64,000 bases of DNA, taken from S5-327 sp965116015. Its GTDB lineage: Bacteria; Chloroflexota; Dehalococcoidia; Lucifugimonadales; Australimonadaceae. Under the pieces are notes generated by a model, which worked only from the letters and a program-made list of their open reading frames with translations, ran no database searches and was not told the DNA's origin. Shown piece by piece: positions 50,853-59,239 of the stretch; within the stretch, counting starts at the first letter, position 1; every line of letters begins with the position of its first letter. A program made the position numbers and the translations under genes. The stretch lies in assembly GCA_965116015.1 (NCBI GenBank), contig OZ220477.1, positions 2,170,001 through 2,234,000 of the forward strand, in the 5' to 3' direction.

Positions 50853-51641
50853 TTACGTGAAGCGTACGCTCACTGCGCCGAGGCTGGCGAACTCGGCGTG
50901 GAAGGCGTCGCCGGGCGCGGCGGGCGTTACGCCGGCGATAGAGCCGGTCATGACGAATTCGCCGGCGCGGAGCTCGGCGCCCAGTTCGGCGAGCTTGTTG
51001 GCGCACCAGGCCACTGCGCTGGCGGGGTTTCCGAGGACGGTGGAGGATTTCGCTCGGTGGGTTTCGTTGCTGTTGCGGTAGATGGCGACTTCCTCGTCTG
51101 CGAGGTCGAGGGCGCTCGGGGGCAATCGGGCGGCGCCGATGACGACCTTTGCGGCGCAGGCGTTGTCGGCTGTGGCGTCGGGTTCCTGGAAGCGCCAGTC
51201 CTCGAACCGGCTGTCGACGATCTCGAGGGCGGGGAACACGTAGTCGGTTGCGGCGATAACGTCTTCGATGGTCACGCCGGGGCCGCGCAGCGGGGCTTTC
51301 AGGCGGAAGGCTATTTCGGGCTCGACCATGGGGCTGATGAGGGATGACGCGCGGATTCGTCCTCCGGTGCGCACGGTCATATCGTCGAGCAGCGTTCCGA
51401 AGTTGGGGGAGCGAACGCCGAGCTTTTCCTGGATGTCGCGGTTCGTGAATCCCACTTTTCGTCCGACGATGCGACATCCGCGCTCGAGCTCGTGGGAGAG
51501 GATGTCCGCCGCGATGGCGTAGGCGTCGCTGGACGTCATATGGGGGGCGCGGTTGGTGAGCGGTTTGATGGGGGAGCGGTCGCGTCGCGCGTCGATGAGG
51601 GCGTGGGCGAACTCGTGCGCCAGGTGGTGGTCGAGGGTCAT
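50853..51641 (-). CDS. 2-keto-4-pentenoate hydratase/oxaloacetate decarboxylase-type (FAH superfamily) enzyme
   Basis: A 262-residue protein of the MhpD/XylI/TesE group, which hydrates or decarboxylates 2-oxo-dienoates made by meta-cleavage of aromatics. Metal-binding region PMVEPEIAFRLKAPL (Glu-x-Glu) and the Lys/Asp region GCRIVGRKVGFTN are typical. It may work with the Rieske oxygenase or the VOC protein in ring degradation, although they are about 27 kb away. GTG/ATG choice: the ATG at 51641 has GGGGGAG upstream on the coding strand. Confidence 0.88.
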   Translation of the reverse strand: MTLDHHLAHEFAHALIDARRDRSPIKPLTNRAPHMTSSDAYAIAADILSHELERGCRIVGRKVGFTNRDIQEKLGVRSPNFGTLLDDMTVRTGGRIRASSLISPMVEPEIAFRLKAPLRGPGVTIEDVIAATDYVFPALEIVDSRFEDWRFQEPDATADNACAAKVVIGAARLPPSALDLADEEVAIYRNSNETHRAKSSTVLGNPASAVAWCANKLAELGAELRAGEFVMTGSIAGVTPAAPGDAFHAEFASLGAVSVRFT

Positions 51642-51729
51642 AGGGGGAGCCTCCGTGGGTGGGGCGATGGCTCTTGATTCTACGGCGCTGTGGCGCGGGT
51701 TTGCGGCTTGCCTCTAGAATGGTCGGAGC

Positions 51730-52584
51730 ATGGAGAGGGTCGGGGGGAGGAAAGAGAGAAGCATGGTGGAGGGCATAGCGGGCCGTGTAGCCATCGTTAC
51801 GGGCGCAGGCCGTGGGATCGGGCGGGGAGTGGCGCTGCGTCTGGCGCGGGAGGGGGCGAAGGTTGTTGTCAACGACCTCGACCAGGGGCCGCTGGACGAG
51901 ACGCTGCGGGGGATCGAAGCGGAGGGGGGCAGCGCCGTAGGGCTGGCGGGGTCTGTCGTCGATCCGGACATCGGGGAGAGGCTGGCGAAGCTTGCGGTCG
52001 ACGCTTACGGGGATGTCCACATTGTTGTTACGGCGGCGGGGTTCCTGTGGGACGGGATGCTGCACAGGATGACGGACGAGCAGTTTCAGACGATCGTGGA
52101 CGTGCATCTGGGGGGGACGTTCAGGGTTGTGCGGGACGCGTTCAAAGTGATGCGGGAGAAGGCTCGCGCGGAGAAGGAGCGTGGGGAGGCCGCGCCGGCG
52201 CGGCGCATCGTGACGATTTCGTCGCTTTCGGGATTCGGGAATCTGGGGCAGGCGAATTATGCGGCGGCGAAAGCGGGGATCGCGGGTTTCACGCGGACTG
52301 TCGCGATCGAGGGGGCGATGTTCAATGTGCTGGCGAACTCGCTGGCGTTCGGTTTCATCGATACGCGGATGACGCGCGCTATCGAATCGCAGAACGAGTA
52401 TGTCGGGGGGGCGGCGCAGGGCATTCCCGAGACCGCGCGGCGGAAGGCTCTGGAGCTTATTCCGCTCAAGCGGGCGGGGGCTGTTGAGGAGGCGGTAGGG
52501 CCTATTATTTTCTTCTGCTCGGACCTTTCGACGTACGCGACGGGAGCGCTGCTGGAGGTGAACGGCGGCGTGCATATCACTTAG
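51730..52584 (+). CDS. Short-chain dehydrogenase/reductase
   Basis: A classical SDR, 284 residues from the first ATG. NAD(P) motif VAIVTGAGRGIGRGVA, NDLD after beta-2 (NAD or NADP), VVTAAG, active-site Ser in ISSLSGFGNLG and YAAAKAG (Tyr and Lys). ATG 51730 lies 10 bases after a TAGAAT -10 element, compatible with leaderless translation; an ATG at 51763 gives the more usual N-terminus (MVEGIAGR). Substrate unknown; the insert around residue 145-158 (AEKERGEAAPAR) recalls HSD17B4-type hydroxyacyl-CoA dehydrogenases. Confidence 0.92.
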   Translation: MERVGGRKERSMVEGIAGRVAIVTGAGRGIGRGVALRLAREGAKVVVNDLDQGPLDETLRGIEAEGGSAVGLAGSVVDPDIGERLAKLAVDAYGDVHIVVTAAGFLWDGMLHRMTDEQFQTIVDVHLGGTFRVVRDAFKVMREKARAEKERGEAAPARRIVTISSLSGFGNLGQANYAAAKAGIAGFTRTVAIEGAMFNVLANSLAFGFIDTRMTRAIESQNEYVGGAAQGIPETARRKALELIPLKRAGAVEEAVGPIIFFCSDLSTYATGALLEVNGGVHIT

Positions 52585-52600
52585 GGAAGCGCGCGGTTCA

Positions 52601-53014
52601 ATGGTTCAGGCGTTCGAGGTTTACGAGGCGCGTCCGCGGATTCACGTGGTGGAGTTCGTGAAGCTGCGCAGTTTCAGGATGACGTGTTCGTTTATGAGGC
52701 TGTCGATGCGCATCTACCACTATGCGCGCAGCTTGCCGGGCTACTACGGCGGGGGGATTAAGGGGAAGTGGTGGAGCAAGAGTTTCTATTCGTACACGAT
52801 ATGGGAGGACAGGGATTCGATGCTGCGCTTCGTGCATACGGGGCCGCACGCGAACGCGGCTGCGCGAGCGCTGACGTTCGCGGCTCCGGGGTCGTGCTAC
52901 ACGGAGTTCGTGAGCGAGGATCCGCCTGATTGGGCGGCGGCGGAGCGGCGTTTGCAGACGCCGACGCGCTACATCGTGCCGCCCACGTTCGACGGCTGGT
53001 CGCCTTTCAGCTAG
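52601..53014 (+). CDS. Hypothetical protein with ferredoxin-like (ABM/DUF3291-type) fold
   Basis: A 137-residue protein with segments MRLSMRIYHYARSLPGYYGG, WWSKSFYSYTIWEDRDSML and FVHTGPHANAAARA. Their order, with a conserved FV...H at the end, resembles dimeric alpha/beta-barrel proteins such as DUF3291 or antibiotic-biosynthesis monooxygenases. I cannot identify a substrate. It follows the SDR by 16 bases on the same strand. Confidence 0.7.
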   Translation: MVQAFEVYEARPRIHVVEFVKLRSFRMTCSFMRLSMRIYHYARSLPGYYGGGIKGKWWSKSFYSYTIWEDRDSMLRFVHTGPHANAAARALTFAAPGSCYTEFVSEDPPDWAAAERRLQTPTRYIVPPTFDGWSPFS

Positions 53015-53040
53015 GGGAGCGCTCCGAAAGCGAGGGGCGG

Positions 53041-53565
53041 CTAGAAGAGGTTGATCATTGAGCGGCGCAGCACGGCGTGCAGGGCGGCGAGGCCGACGAC
53101 GGCGGTCGCGAGGTAGCTTACGAGTCCCCAGTCGGCGCCCTGGGTTACGACTGCGAGGACTGTTCCCATCGCCGGGGGGTGCTCGGCGTCGAACGCGGCC
53201 ATCGCGAGCATCGTGAGGCCGACCGCGACGGCTGAGAGAGCCGCGGTTGCGAGGGCGCCTTCTCCGAAGGCGGCGCTGCTGGAGAGAGCGCTGGCGGTCA
53301 ACCCTAGCGGGACGCCCATCACGACGCCGATGGCGTGTCCGCCTATGGCGTGGCGGGGCGTGGCGGCGGCGCTGTGAGGGGTGATGAAGAAGACGAAGGC
53401 GGTGGAGCCTATCGAGCCGACGACGAAGGCGCGGGAGACGGGGGATCCGGTGATGAGGTTGGCGGCGAGGAGAGCGGCTACGAGGCCGGCGGTGGCGATT
53501 CCTGACTGGAGCAGGTATCGGCGCCAGTTGCTGGCGAGTTTGGGGTCTAGGATGGAGAAGCGCAC
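53041..53565 (-). CDS. HPP-family integral membrane protein
   Basis: A 174-residue protein with four or five membrane helices and the family motif AFDAEHPPAMGTVLAVV (about residues 125-141) together with GSIGSTAFVFFITPHSAAATPRH. Some plant and cyanobacterial members move nitrite into plastids; the bacterial role is otherwise unknown. GTG start 2 bases after the stop of the hypothetical gene, so the pair is co-transcribed. Confidence 0.85.
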   Translation of the reverse strand: MRFSILDPKLASNWRRYLLQSGIATAGLVAALLAANLITGSPVSRAFVVGSIGSTAFVFFITPHSAAATPRHAIGGHAIGVVMGVPLGLTASALSSSAAFGEGALATAALSAVAVGLTMLAMAAFDAEHPPAMGTVLAVVTQGADWGLVSYLATAVVGLAALHAVLRRSMINLF

Positions 53566-53567
53566 GC

Positions 53568-54275
53568 TTACTTGAACAGCTTCAGGAACCTGTCCTGGTA
53601 CTCGTCGAAGACGCCCCAGCGGTTCATTTCGCGGTGGGCTTCGGCGGGCTCTATGGCTCCTCTGCGGGCTTGTTCGAGCATCCACTCGATGCGCTGGCGG
53701 CCGTCTCGCGGGACGGTTCCCTCCATTTCGAGGAGGCCTTGCGCGCGCAATTCGGATGCGTTGCGGCGGGCGGAGCTGGATGTGAGCTCGTAGATGAACT
53801 TCATGAGCGATACGTCCCACAGGTCGTCGGAGCCCTGGATCACTGCGGAGAGGGGGTCGGCGTCTTTCTCGAGGCGCATGATGATGCGCTGGACGACTTC
53901 GCCGACGGCGCCGGAGACGATGGAGGTGTCGGATCCTTCATTCTTGTAGTGGTACATAAGGCCGGGTTCGTTCGGGCCGAACTCGTTGATGAGGCGCTGG
54001 AGGTAGCGCTCCGCGTTCTCGCCGAATCCCTCGATGTTGAGGAGGTAGTGGGGGGTTACGACGCGCGGTTGGTCGGCTCGGACGGTTCCCTCGCGCACGA
54101 CCGATTCCTCCGCTTCCTGCGCGCCTGCGGGTATGTTGAGCTCCCGGTAGACGGGAGAGGCGACGAGGTAGTAGCGCACGGATGTGGAGCCGAAAGTTGC
54201 AAGGCTCTGCTTCGGGGGGCGGACCACTTGGGTTTGTTCGATGGCGTCGAGAAGGCGCTTGTCTTGTTCATCCAT
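53568..54275 (-). CDS. Hypothetical protein
   Basis: A 235-residue soluble protein without a family I recognise. The middle (RYYLVASPVYRELNIPAGA, then LLNIEGFGENAERYLQRLIN) and the second half (GAVGEVVQRIIMRLEKDADP) are balanced and protein-like; the last 60 residues are helical (ELRAQGLLEMEGTVPRDGRQ). It is followed at once by the HPP gene. A perfect TATAAT lies 6 bases before the ATG and no Shine-Dalgarno is present. Confidence 0.8.
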   Translation of the reverse strand: MDEQDKRLLDAIEQTQVVRPPKQSLATFGSTSVRYYLVASPVYRELNIPAGAQEAEESVVREGTVRADQPRVVTPHYLLNIEGFGENAERYLQRLINEFGPNEPGLMYHYKNEGSDTSIVSGAVGEVVQRIIMRLEKDADPLSAVIQGSDDLWDVSLMKFIYELTSSSARRNASELRAQGLLEMEGTVPRDGRQRIEWMLEQARRGAIEPAEAHREMNRWGVFDEYQDRFLKLFK

Positions 54276-54281
54276 GGTTGC

Positions 54282-54287
54282 ATTATA
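54282..54287 (-). promoter_or_regulatory. -10 element of a leaderless promoter
   Basis: TATAAT (54287-54282 on the minus strand) is separated by only 6 bases from the ATG at 54275. With the usual 6-8 bases from -10 to transcription start, the transcript would begin at or beside the ATG. No good -35 box is seen. Confidence 0.6.
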
Positions 54288-54377
54288 GGCTCCCCCGTGG
54301 CGGGCGTTGCGCTATTGTCCGCGCGGAGTTGGCGCCGATGCGGGCGCGGGGGACGCGGCGGTAGTAGGATTGCGGTT

Positions 54378-54749
54378 ATGAGGACGTGGACGCAGCCGGC
54401 TGCATGGCGGTTCTGGGCGGCTATCGGAGCGGGGCGGTTCGAGCTGCCGCGGTGCGAACGGTGCGGCGCGTGGCAGGGGCCGGACGCGCTGTCGTGCGAG
54501 CGTTGCGAGTCGCGGTTGCTTGCGTGGGCGTCCGCTGCGGCGACGGGGACGGCGTTCAGCGTGATGGAGCCGTGGGGGCGGGAGGGGGATCTTGCGTGGG
54601 CGCTGGTGGTGGTGGATCTGGACGCGGGGCCTCGGATGATGGTGGCGCTGGCGGGCGCGCCGGAGGGTGCGTCGCCGGGGATGCGGGTCGCTGCGCGTCT
54701 CGGCGGGGCGATGCGCGATGATCGGCTGCCGGTGTTCGCGCCGCAGTAG
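54378..54749 (+). CDS. DUF35-type zinc-ribbon/OB-fold protein
   Basis: A 123-residue protein: an N-terminal helix (RFWAAIGAGRFELPRC) runs into a rubredoxin-like zinc ribbon CERCGAWQGPDALSCERC (four Cys), then an OB-fold (LLAWASAAATGTAFSVM...). Such proteins serve as partners of thiolases and acetyltransferases. A TAGGAT 8 bases before the ATG and no ribosome site suggest leaderless translation. No thiolase gene is next to it. Confidence 0.83.
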   Translation: MRTWTQPAAWRFWAAIGAGRFELPRCERCGAWQGPDALSCERCESRLLAWASAAATGTAFSVMEPWGREGDLAWALVVVDLDAGPRMMVALAGAPEGASPGMRVAARLGGAMRDDRLPVFAPQ

Positions 54750-54886
54750 CCCGCAGTGAGAGTAGGGGCTTCACAGCGCTCTTGGGCGCTGGGCGCTGCC
54801 GGCTCGCTTTGGGCGGAGGCGCCGGGGCGGGTTTGCCGCGCTCCGCGAGCGGCTCGCGATACGCGGCGGCGGCGCCGGGGGCGGGT

Positions 54887-54916
54887 TTGCCCGTCGCCGG
54901 GCGCGTCTCATATACT
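54887..54916 (+). promoter_or_regulatory. Promoter upstream of lpd
   Basis: TTGCCC (54887-54892), an 18-base spacer and TATACT (54911-54916). The transcript would start near 54923 and leave a GC-rich leader of about 87 bases. Upstream, GGCGCCGG-GGCGGGTTTGCC occurs twice with small changes (54826 and 54872 regions), and a GCTCTTGG motif is at 54778. Confidence 0.55.
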
Positions 54917-55009
54917 GCTCTTCGAATGTCGCCCCGGCGAGGGTTCGGCGCGCGCGCCTGAGATGTCTGCGCGGCGCTGGCTCGCTGGCGACCGAGAGGT
55001 TCTTGATCT

Positions 55010-56383
55010 ATGCCAGATTATGATGTCGCGGTGATTGGAGCAGGACCGGGAGGCTACGCCGCCGCGATTCGGGCAGCCCAGCTTGGGCTCAAGACGGTGT
55101 GCGTGGAGCGCGAGGCGGTTGGGGGGGTTTGCCTTAACTGGGGGTGCATTCCCTCGAAGGCGCTTCTGCGCAACGCCGAGGCGCTGAACATTGTGAATCA
55201 CGCGGCGGACTTCGGGATCGCCGTCGAGGGCGTGTGCGCCGACTACGCGGCCGGGGTCGCCCGCAGCCGGAAGATCGTCGACCGGCTCACCAAGGGCGTC
55301 GCCGCCTTGCTCCGCAAGAACGGTGTGAGCTACGTTGAGGGGAGCGCGCGCATCGTTGGGCCTCGCGCCATCGACGTGGACGGGCGGGTTATCGAGGCGG
55401 GGCGGCTTGTTATCGCGACCGGAGCGTCTCCGGCGGTTCTCCCTGGGGTGGAGGTCGACGGCGAGGCAGTGCTCACGTATCGGGAGGCCATCGTGGCGGA
55501 GCGCGTTCCCGAGCGCGTGGTGGTTGTCGGCGCGGGCCCTATCGGGGTGGAGTTCGCTTCGATCTACAACGCGTACGGCGCGGAGACGACGATTGTGGAG
55601 GCGCTTCCGCGAGCGCTTCCAGCCGAGGACGAGGATGCGTCGCAAGCCCTGGCGCGGGCGTTCGCCAAGCGGGGGATCGGCATTCTGACGGGGGCGTCGG
55701 TGACGAGGGTGGATGTTGCCGGCGGTGAGGCGGTCGTTCGGGTGGACGCGCCCGACGGCGAGAGGAGGCTGATCGCCGACCGTGTTCTTATCGCCATTGG
55801 CATCCGGCCGAACACGGAGGGGCTGGGGGCGGAGAGCGCGGGAGCCGCGCTGCGCCGGGGGTTCGTGGAGGTGGACGACAATCTGCTGGCCAGCGACGGG
55901 GTGTATGCGGTGGGGGACGTGAACGGGCGGTTGCCTCTGGCTCACGCGGCGCAGGCGGAGGGGGCGTTTGCGGCGGAGCATATCGCGGGACTCAACCCTC
56001 AACCGTTAGACTATCTCGCTATGCCGAGGGCGGCGTATTGCAGTCCCCAGGTGGCGAGCGTCGGGCTCACCGAGAGGGAGGCGCGCAGCCAGGGCTACGA
56101 GGTGAGCGTAGGCAAGTTTCCGTTTCTCGCGAACGGCAAGGCTCTGGCGGCCGGAGAGAGCGAGGGATTCGCCAAGATCGTGGCGGACTCCGCGACGGGG
56201 GAGCTTCTGGGGGCGCATCTGGTTGGGCACGAGGTTACGGAGCTGCTGGGCGAGCTGAGCCTGACCAAGGCGCTGGATGGGACGGTGTATGAGATGGGGA
56301 GGCTTGTCAACGCGCATCCGAGCATGTCGGAGGCGGTGAAAGAGGCTGCGCTGGCGGCGGAGGGCCGCGCAGTGCACATCTAG
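55010..56383 (+). CDS. lpdA: Dihydrolipoamide dehydrogenase (E3-type)
   Basis: A 457-residue FAD disulfide reductase. FAD site VAVIGAGPGGYAAAIRAA, redox disulfide GGVCLNWGCIPSK (about residues 39-51), NAD site VVVVGAGPIGVEFASI, second FAD site GVYAVGDVNG, and the active-site His/Glu pair NAHPSMSEAVKEA at the C-terminus. It begins the operon of the second 2-oxoacid:ferredoxin oxidoreductase. No lipoyl E2 or glycine-cleavage gene is in the window, so the lipoyl partner is elsewhere. Confidence 0.93.
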   Translation: MPDYDVAVIGAGPGGYAAAIRAAQLGLKTVCVEREAVGGVCLNWGCIPSKALLRNAEALNIVNHAADFGIAVEGVCADYAAGVARSRKIVDRLTKGVAALLRKNGVSYVEGSARIVGPRAIDVDGRVIEAGRLVIATGASPAVLPGVEVDGEAVLTYREAIVAERVPERVVVVGAGPIGVEFASIYNAYGAETTIVEALPRALPAEDEDASQALARAFAKRGIGILTGASVTRVDVAGGEAVVRVDAPDGERRLIADRVLIAIGIRPNTEGLGAESAGAALRRGFVEVDDNLLASDGVYAVGDVNGRLPLAHAAQAEGAFAAEHIAGLNPQPLDYLAMPRAAYCSPQVASVGLTEREARSQGYEVSVGKFPFLANGKALAAGESEGFAKIVADSATGELLGAHLVGHEVTELLGELSLTKALDGTVYEMGRLVNAHPSMSEAVKEAALAAEGRAVHI

Positions 56384-56434
56384 CAGGGGTTTGACGAACA
56401 CGACGATGTGGCGCAACCGCCACGGAGGATGCTG

Positions 56435-58219
56435 ATGAGCGACGGCAAGTTTGATTTCGCGCTGGCGATAGGGGGGGAGGCAGGGCAGGGCATAGCGACT
56501 CCCGGCGACACCCTTGCCAGGCTGTTCGTCCGGCGCGGGCTTCACCTGTCCACCTACAACGCCTACCAGTCGATCATTCGCGGGGGGCACATTTTCCTCA
56601 CGGTTCGCGTCTCCGACGAGGAGCTGCTCAGCCACGGCGACAGGCTCGATATGCTGCTGTCGCTGAATCAGGACACGATAGACCGTCATCTTCGCCTTTT
56701 GGGGGAGGGGGCGGTGGCTCTCTACAACAGCGATACGATTACGCCGGGGGAGGCTGCGGACGGGGTGCAGCTCTGCCCGCTGCCGGTGAACGATCTCACG
56801 GGGTCTACGCGTGCGGGGCTTAATCAGAACACGGTGGCGCTGGGGGCGATGATGCATCTGCTCGGGCTTGATTTCTCGATTCTGGAGTCGAGCATCACTC
56901 AGCAGTTCGCTCGCAAGGGTGAGGATGTGGTTAGCGAGAATGTGCGGGTGGCGCTCGCCGGCTATACGCACGCGCAGGAGAATTTCGCGCCGTTCCCGAA
57001 TCCGGTTCCGGAGGGGGGGGAGCCGAAGGCGATGTGGTCGGGGAACGAGGCGCTGGCTATGGGAGGGGCGGCGGCAGGGGTGAAGTTCTATGCGGCCTAT
57101 CCGATGAGCCCTTCTACGGGGGTGCTTCACTGGTACGCGCAGCATGCGCGGAATCTGGGGATTATGGTTCGCCAGGTGGAGGATGAGATTGGCGTCGCCA
57201 ATATGGTTATAGGGGCGGCTCACACGGGGGCGCGCGCGATGTGCGCCACGTCGGGCGGGGGTTTCGCTCTGATGACGGAGGCTATCGGAGCGGCGGCGAT
57301 GATGGAGATACCTTGCGTGTTCATCAATGTGCAGCGCGCGGGTCCGTCCACTGGGGTTCCGACGAAGACGGAGCAGGGCGATCTGTGGCAGGCTCTGGGC
57401 GCGAGCCAGGGGGACTTCCAGCGTCTTATCGTCTCGCCGCTCGACGCGCTGGACGCTTTCAACACGGTTCCTGAGGTTTTCAACCTGGCCGACAGGCTTC
57501 AGTGTCCCGCCATCATTCTGTCCGACCTGCTCATATCGGAGGGGCGTTTCAGCGTTGACCCGGAGGCTCTGGATTTCCAGCCGGAGATTGATCGGGGCGA
57601 GCTCATTATGGAGGCGTCCGCGGCCAACGGCAGCCCGTATCTGCGCTATAAGGACACGCCGTCCGGGGTTTCGCCGCGCGCGGTTCCGGGAGTGGAGGGC
57701 TACATCCACACGGTGGCGACCGACGAGCACGACGAGGGGTCGCGTTTGCTGTCCGACGAGTTCACGAATCCGCTGAAGCGCCGGGCGGCTGTCGAGAAGC
57801 GGGCGAGGAAGTTCGAGAACGCAAGCAGCCTGATGGCCGCGCCCAGGATCGAGGGGCCTGCGGACGCTGAGGTTACGCTTGTTGGCTGGGGTTCGACGTA
57901 CGGGGTTATCAAGGAGGCTATCGCGCAGCTGGCGGAGCGGGGGGTGAAGGCGAATCAGTTGCCGATTAAGTGGCTTGTTCCTTTCCACGCCGAGGATGTG
58001 ATCGCCGCGCTCGAAGGGCGGAAGTTCTTTGTGGTGGAGAACAACCACTCGGGGCAGTTCGCGCGTTACCTGCGCAGCGAGACGGGATTGAATGCGGACG
58101 CGCATATCCACAAGTACGATGGCGAGCCGTTCGCGCCGCACCACATCTCCGACGGCGTCGTTGAGATTCTCGAGAGGGGGTCTGACGTCTTCGTCCCGCA
58201 GCAGGAGATCATCGTTTAG
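56435..58219 (+). CDS. 2-oxoacid:ferredoxin oxidoreductase subunit alpha, gamma-alpha fusion (second set)
   Basis: A 594-residue fused subunit. The gamma part (residues 1-185) includes LAIGGEAGQGIATPGDTLA and SIIRGGHIFLTVRV; the alpha part GNEALAMGGAAAGVKFYAAY, ATSGGGFALMTEA and PCVFINVQRAGPSTGVPT. Compared with the first set (9977-11689) it has RGG in place of LGG and shows overall divergence, consistent with another 2-oxoacid. ATG 56435 is chosen because GGAGG is 6 bases before it; two upstream ATG/GTG codons are less likely. Confidence 0.92.
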   Translation: MSDGKFDFALAIGGEAGQGIATPGDTLARLFVRRGLHLSTYNAYQSIIRGGHIFLTVRVSDEELLSHGDRLDMLLSLNQDTIDRHLRLLGEGAVALYNSDTITPGEAADGVQLCPLPVNDLTGSTRAGLNQNTVALGAMMHLLGLDFSILESSITQQFARKGEDVVSENVRVALAGYTHAQENFAPFPNPVPEGGEPKAMWSGNEALAMGGAAAGVKFYAAYPMSPSTGVLHWYAQHARNLGIMVRQVEDEIGVANMVIGAAHTGARAMCATSGGGFALMTEAIGAAAMMEIPCVFINVQRAGPSTGVPTKTEQGDLWQALGASQGDFQRLIVSPLDALDAFNTVPEVFNLADRLQCPAIILSDLLISEGRFSVDPEALDFQPEIDRGELIMEASAANGSPYLRYKDTPSGVSPRAVPGVEGYIHTVATDEHDEGSRLLSDEFTNPLKRRAAVEKRARKFENASSLMAAPRIEGPADAEVTLVGWGSTYGVIKEAIAQLAERGVKANQLPIKWLVPFHAEDVIAALEGRKFFVVENNHSGQFARYLRSETGLNADAHIHKYDGEPFAPHHISDGVVEILERGSDVFVPQQEIIV

Positions 58220-58245
58220 CCAATGTCGCCAGCAAGGAGAACGTG

Positions 58246-59121
58246 ATGACGACTATCGAATTGACCGCGAGAGATTTCAAGGGGAGCGTGGATCCCGACT
58301 GGTGCCCCGGGTGCGGAGATTTCGGGGTGCTGAACAGTCTGCAGCGCGCCTGCGCGGAGCTTGGCCGGAAGCCGCATGAGATCGTTACGGTCAGCGGGAT
58401 CGGGTGCTCTTCCAACCTGCCGGGCTATATCAACACGTACGGGATGCACACCTTGCATGGGCGCTCGCTCGTCTTCGCCACCGGGGTGAAGATGGCCAAT
58501 CACGAGCTTACGGTCATCGCGACTGGCGGGGACGGGGACGGTTACGGGATCGGGGGGAATCACTTCGTTCATACGGCGCGGCGGAATGTCGATCTCACGT
58601 ATGTGGTGATGAACAACCAGATCTACGGGCTTACGACGGGGCAGGTTTCTCCGACGAGCCGGGTGGGGCAGCGGACGAAGAGCACGCCGTTCGGGAGCGT
58701 GGAGTATCCCCTCAACCCGATCACTGCGGCGATTATGAACGGAGCCACGTATGTCGCCCGCGGCTACTCTGGCGATATTCGGCACCTCACTGACCTTATC
58801 AAGGGCGGCATCGAGCATCAGGGGTTCTCGCTTATCGATGTGTTCAGTCCGTGCGTGACCTTTAATCTCGACAACACGCACGCGTTCTTCAAGTCGCGCA
58901 TCCGGAAGCTGGAGGACGAGGGGCACGATGCGGGCGATTGGGCCGCTGCTTGCGAGAAGGCGATGGAGTGGGGCGACCAGATCTACGTTGGGAAGTTCTT
59001 CGAGGTGGAGCAGGACTCGCTGAGCGAGCTGGAGCCCGTTCTGCGAGACGGTCCCATGGCCAAGCAGCAGGGCGGGGTAACTCCCGAACAGGCTCAGCGT
59101 ATCCTGCAGCGTATGATGTAG
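58246..59121 (+). CDS. 2-oxoacid:ferredoxin oxidoreductase subunit beta (second set)
   Basis: A 291-residue TPP and iron-sulfur subunit: WCPGCGDFGVLNSLQ, GIGCSSNLPGY, GGDGDGYGIGGNHFVHTARRN-like TPP region, NNQIYGLTTGQVSPTS and FSPCVTFN. The residues PTS...TPFG are typical of KGOR beta. ATG 58246 has AAGGAG 6 bases upstream; a GTG three bases earlier is the alternative. It likely pairs with the upstream alpha subunit. Confidence 0.92.
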   Translation: MTTIELTARDFKGSVDPDWCPGCGDFGVLNSLQRACAELGRKPHEIVTVSGIGCSSNLPGYINTYGMHTLHGRSLVFATGVKMANHELTVIATGGDGDGYGIGGNHFVHTARRNVDLTYVVMNNQIYGLTTGQVSPTSRVGQRTKSTPFGSVEYPLNPITAAIMNGATYVARGYSGDIRHLTDLIKGGIEHQGFSLIDVFSPCVTFNLDNTHAFFKSRIRKLEDEGHDAGDWAAACEKAMEWGDQIYVGKFFEVEQDSLSELEPVLRDGPMAKQQGGVTPEQAQRILQRMM

Positions 59122-59239
59122 AGGGGGAAATCGCGTCGCGGAGGGCGCTCCTCCCTTTTCCTTGTGGAGGGGGCGAGTCCCTGCGACGGCTGGGTGGCTC
59201 TGCGTCGCTTGTCGCGAGCGGGCGGCGCCCTACGGAACT

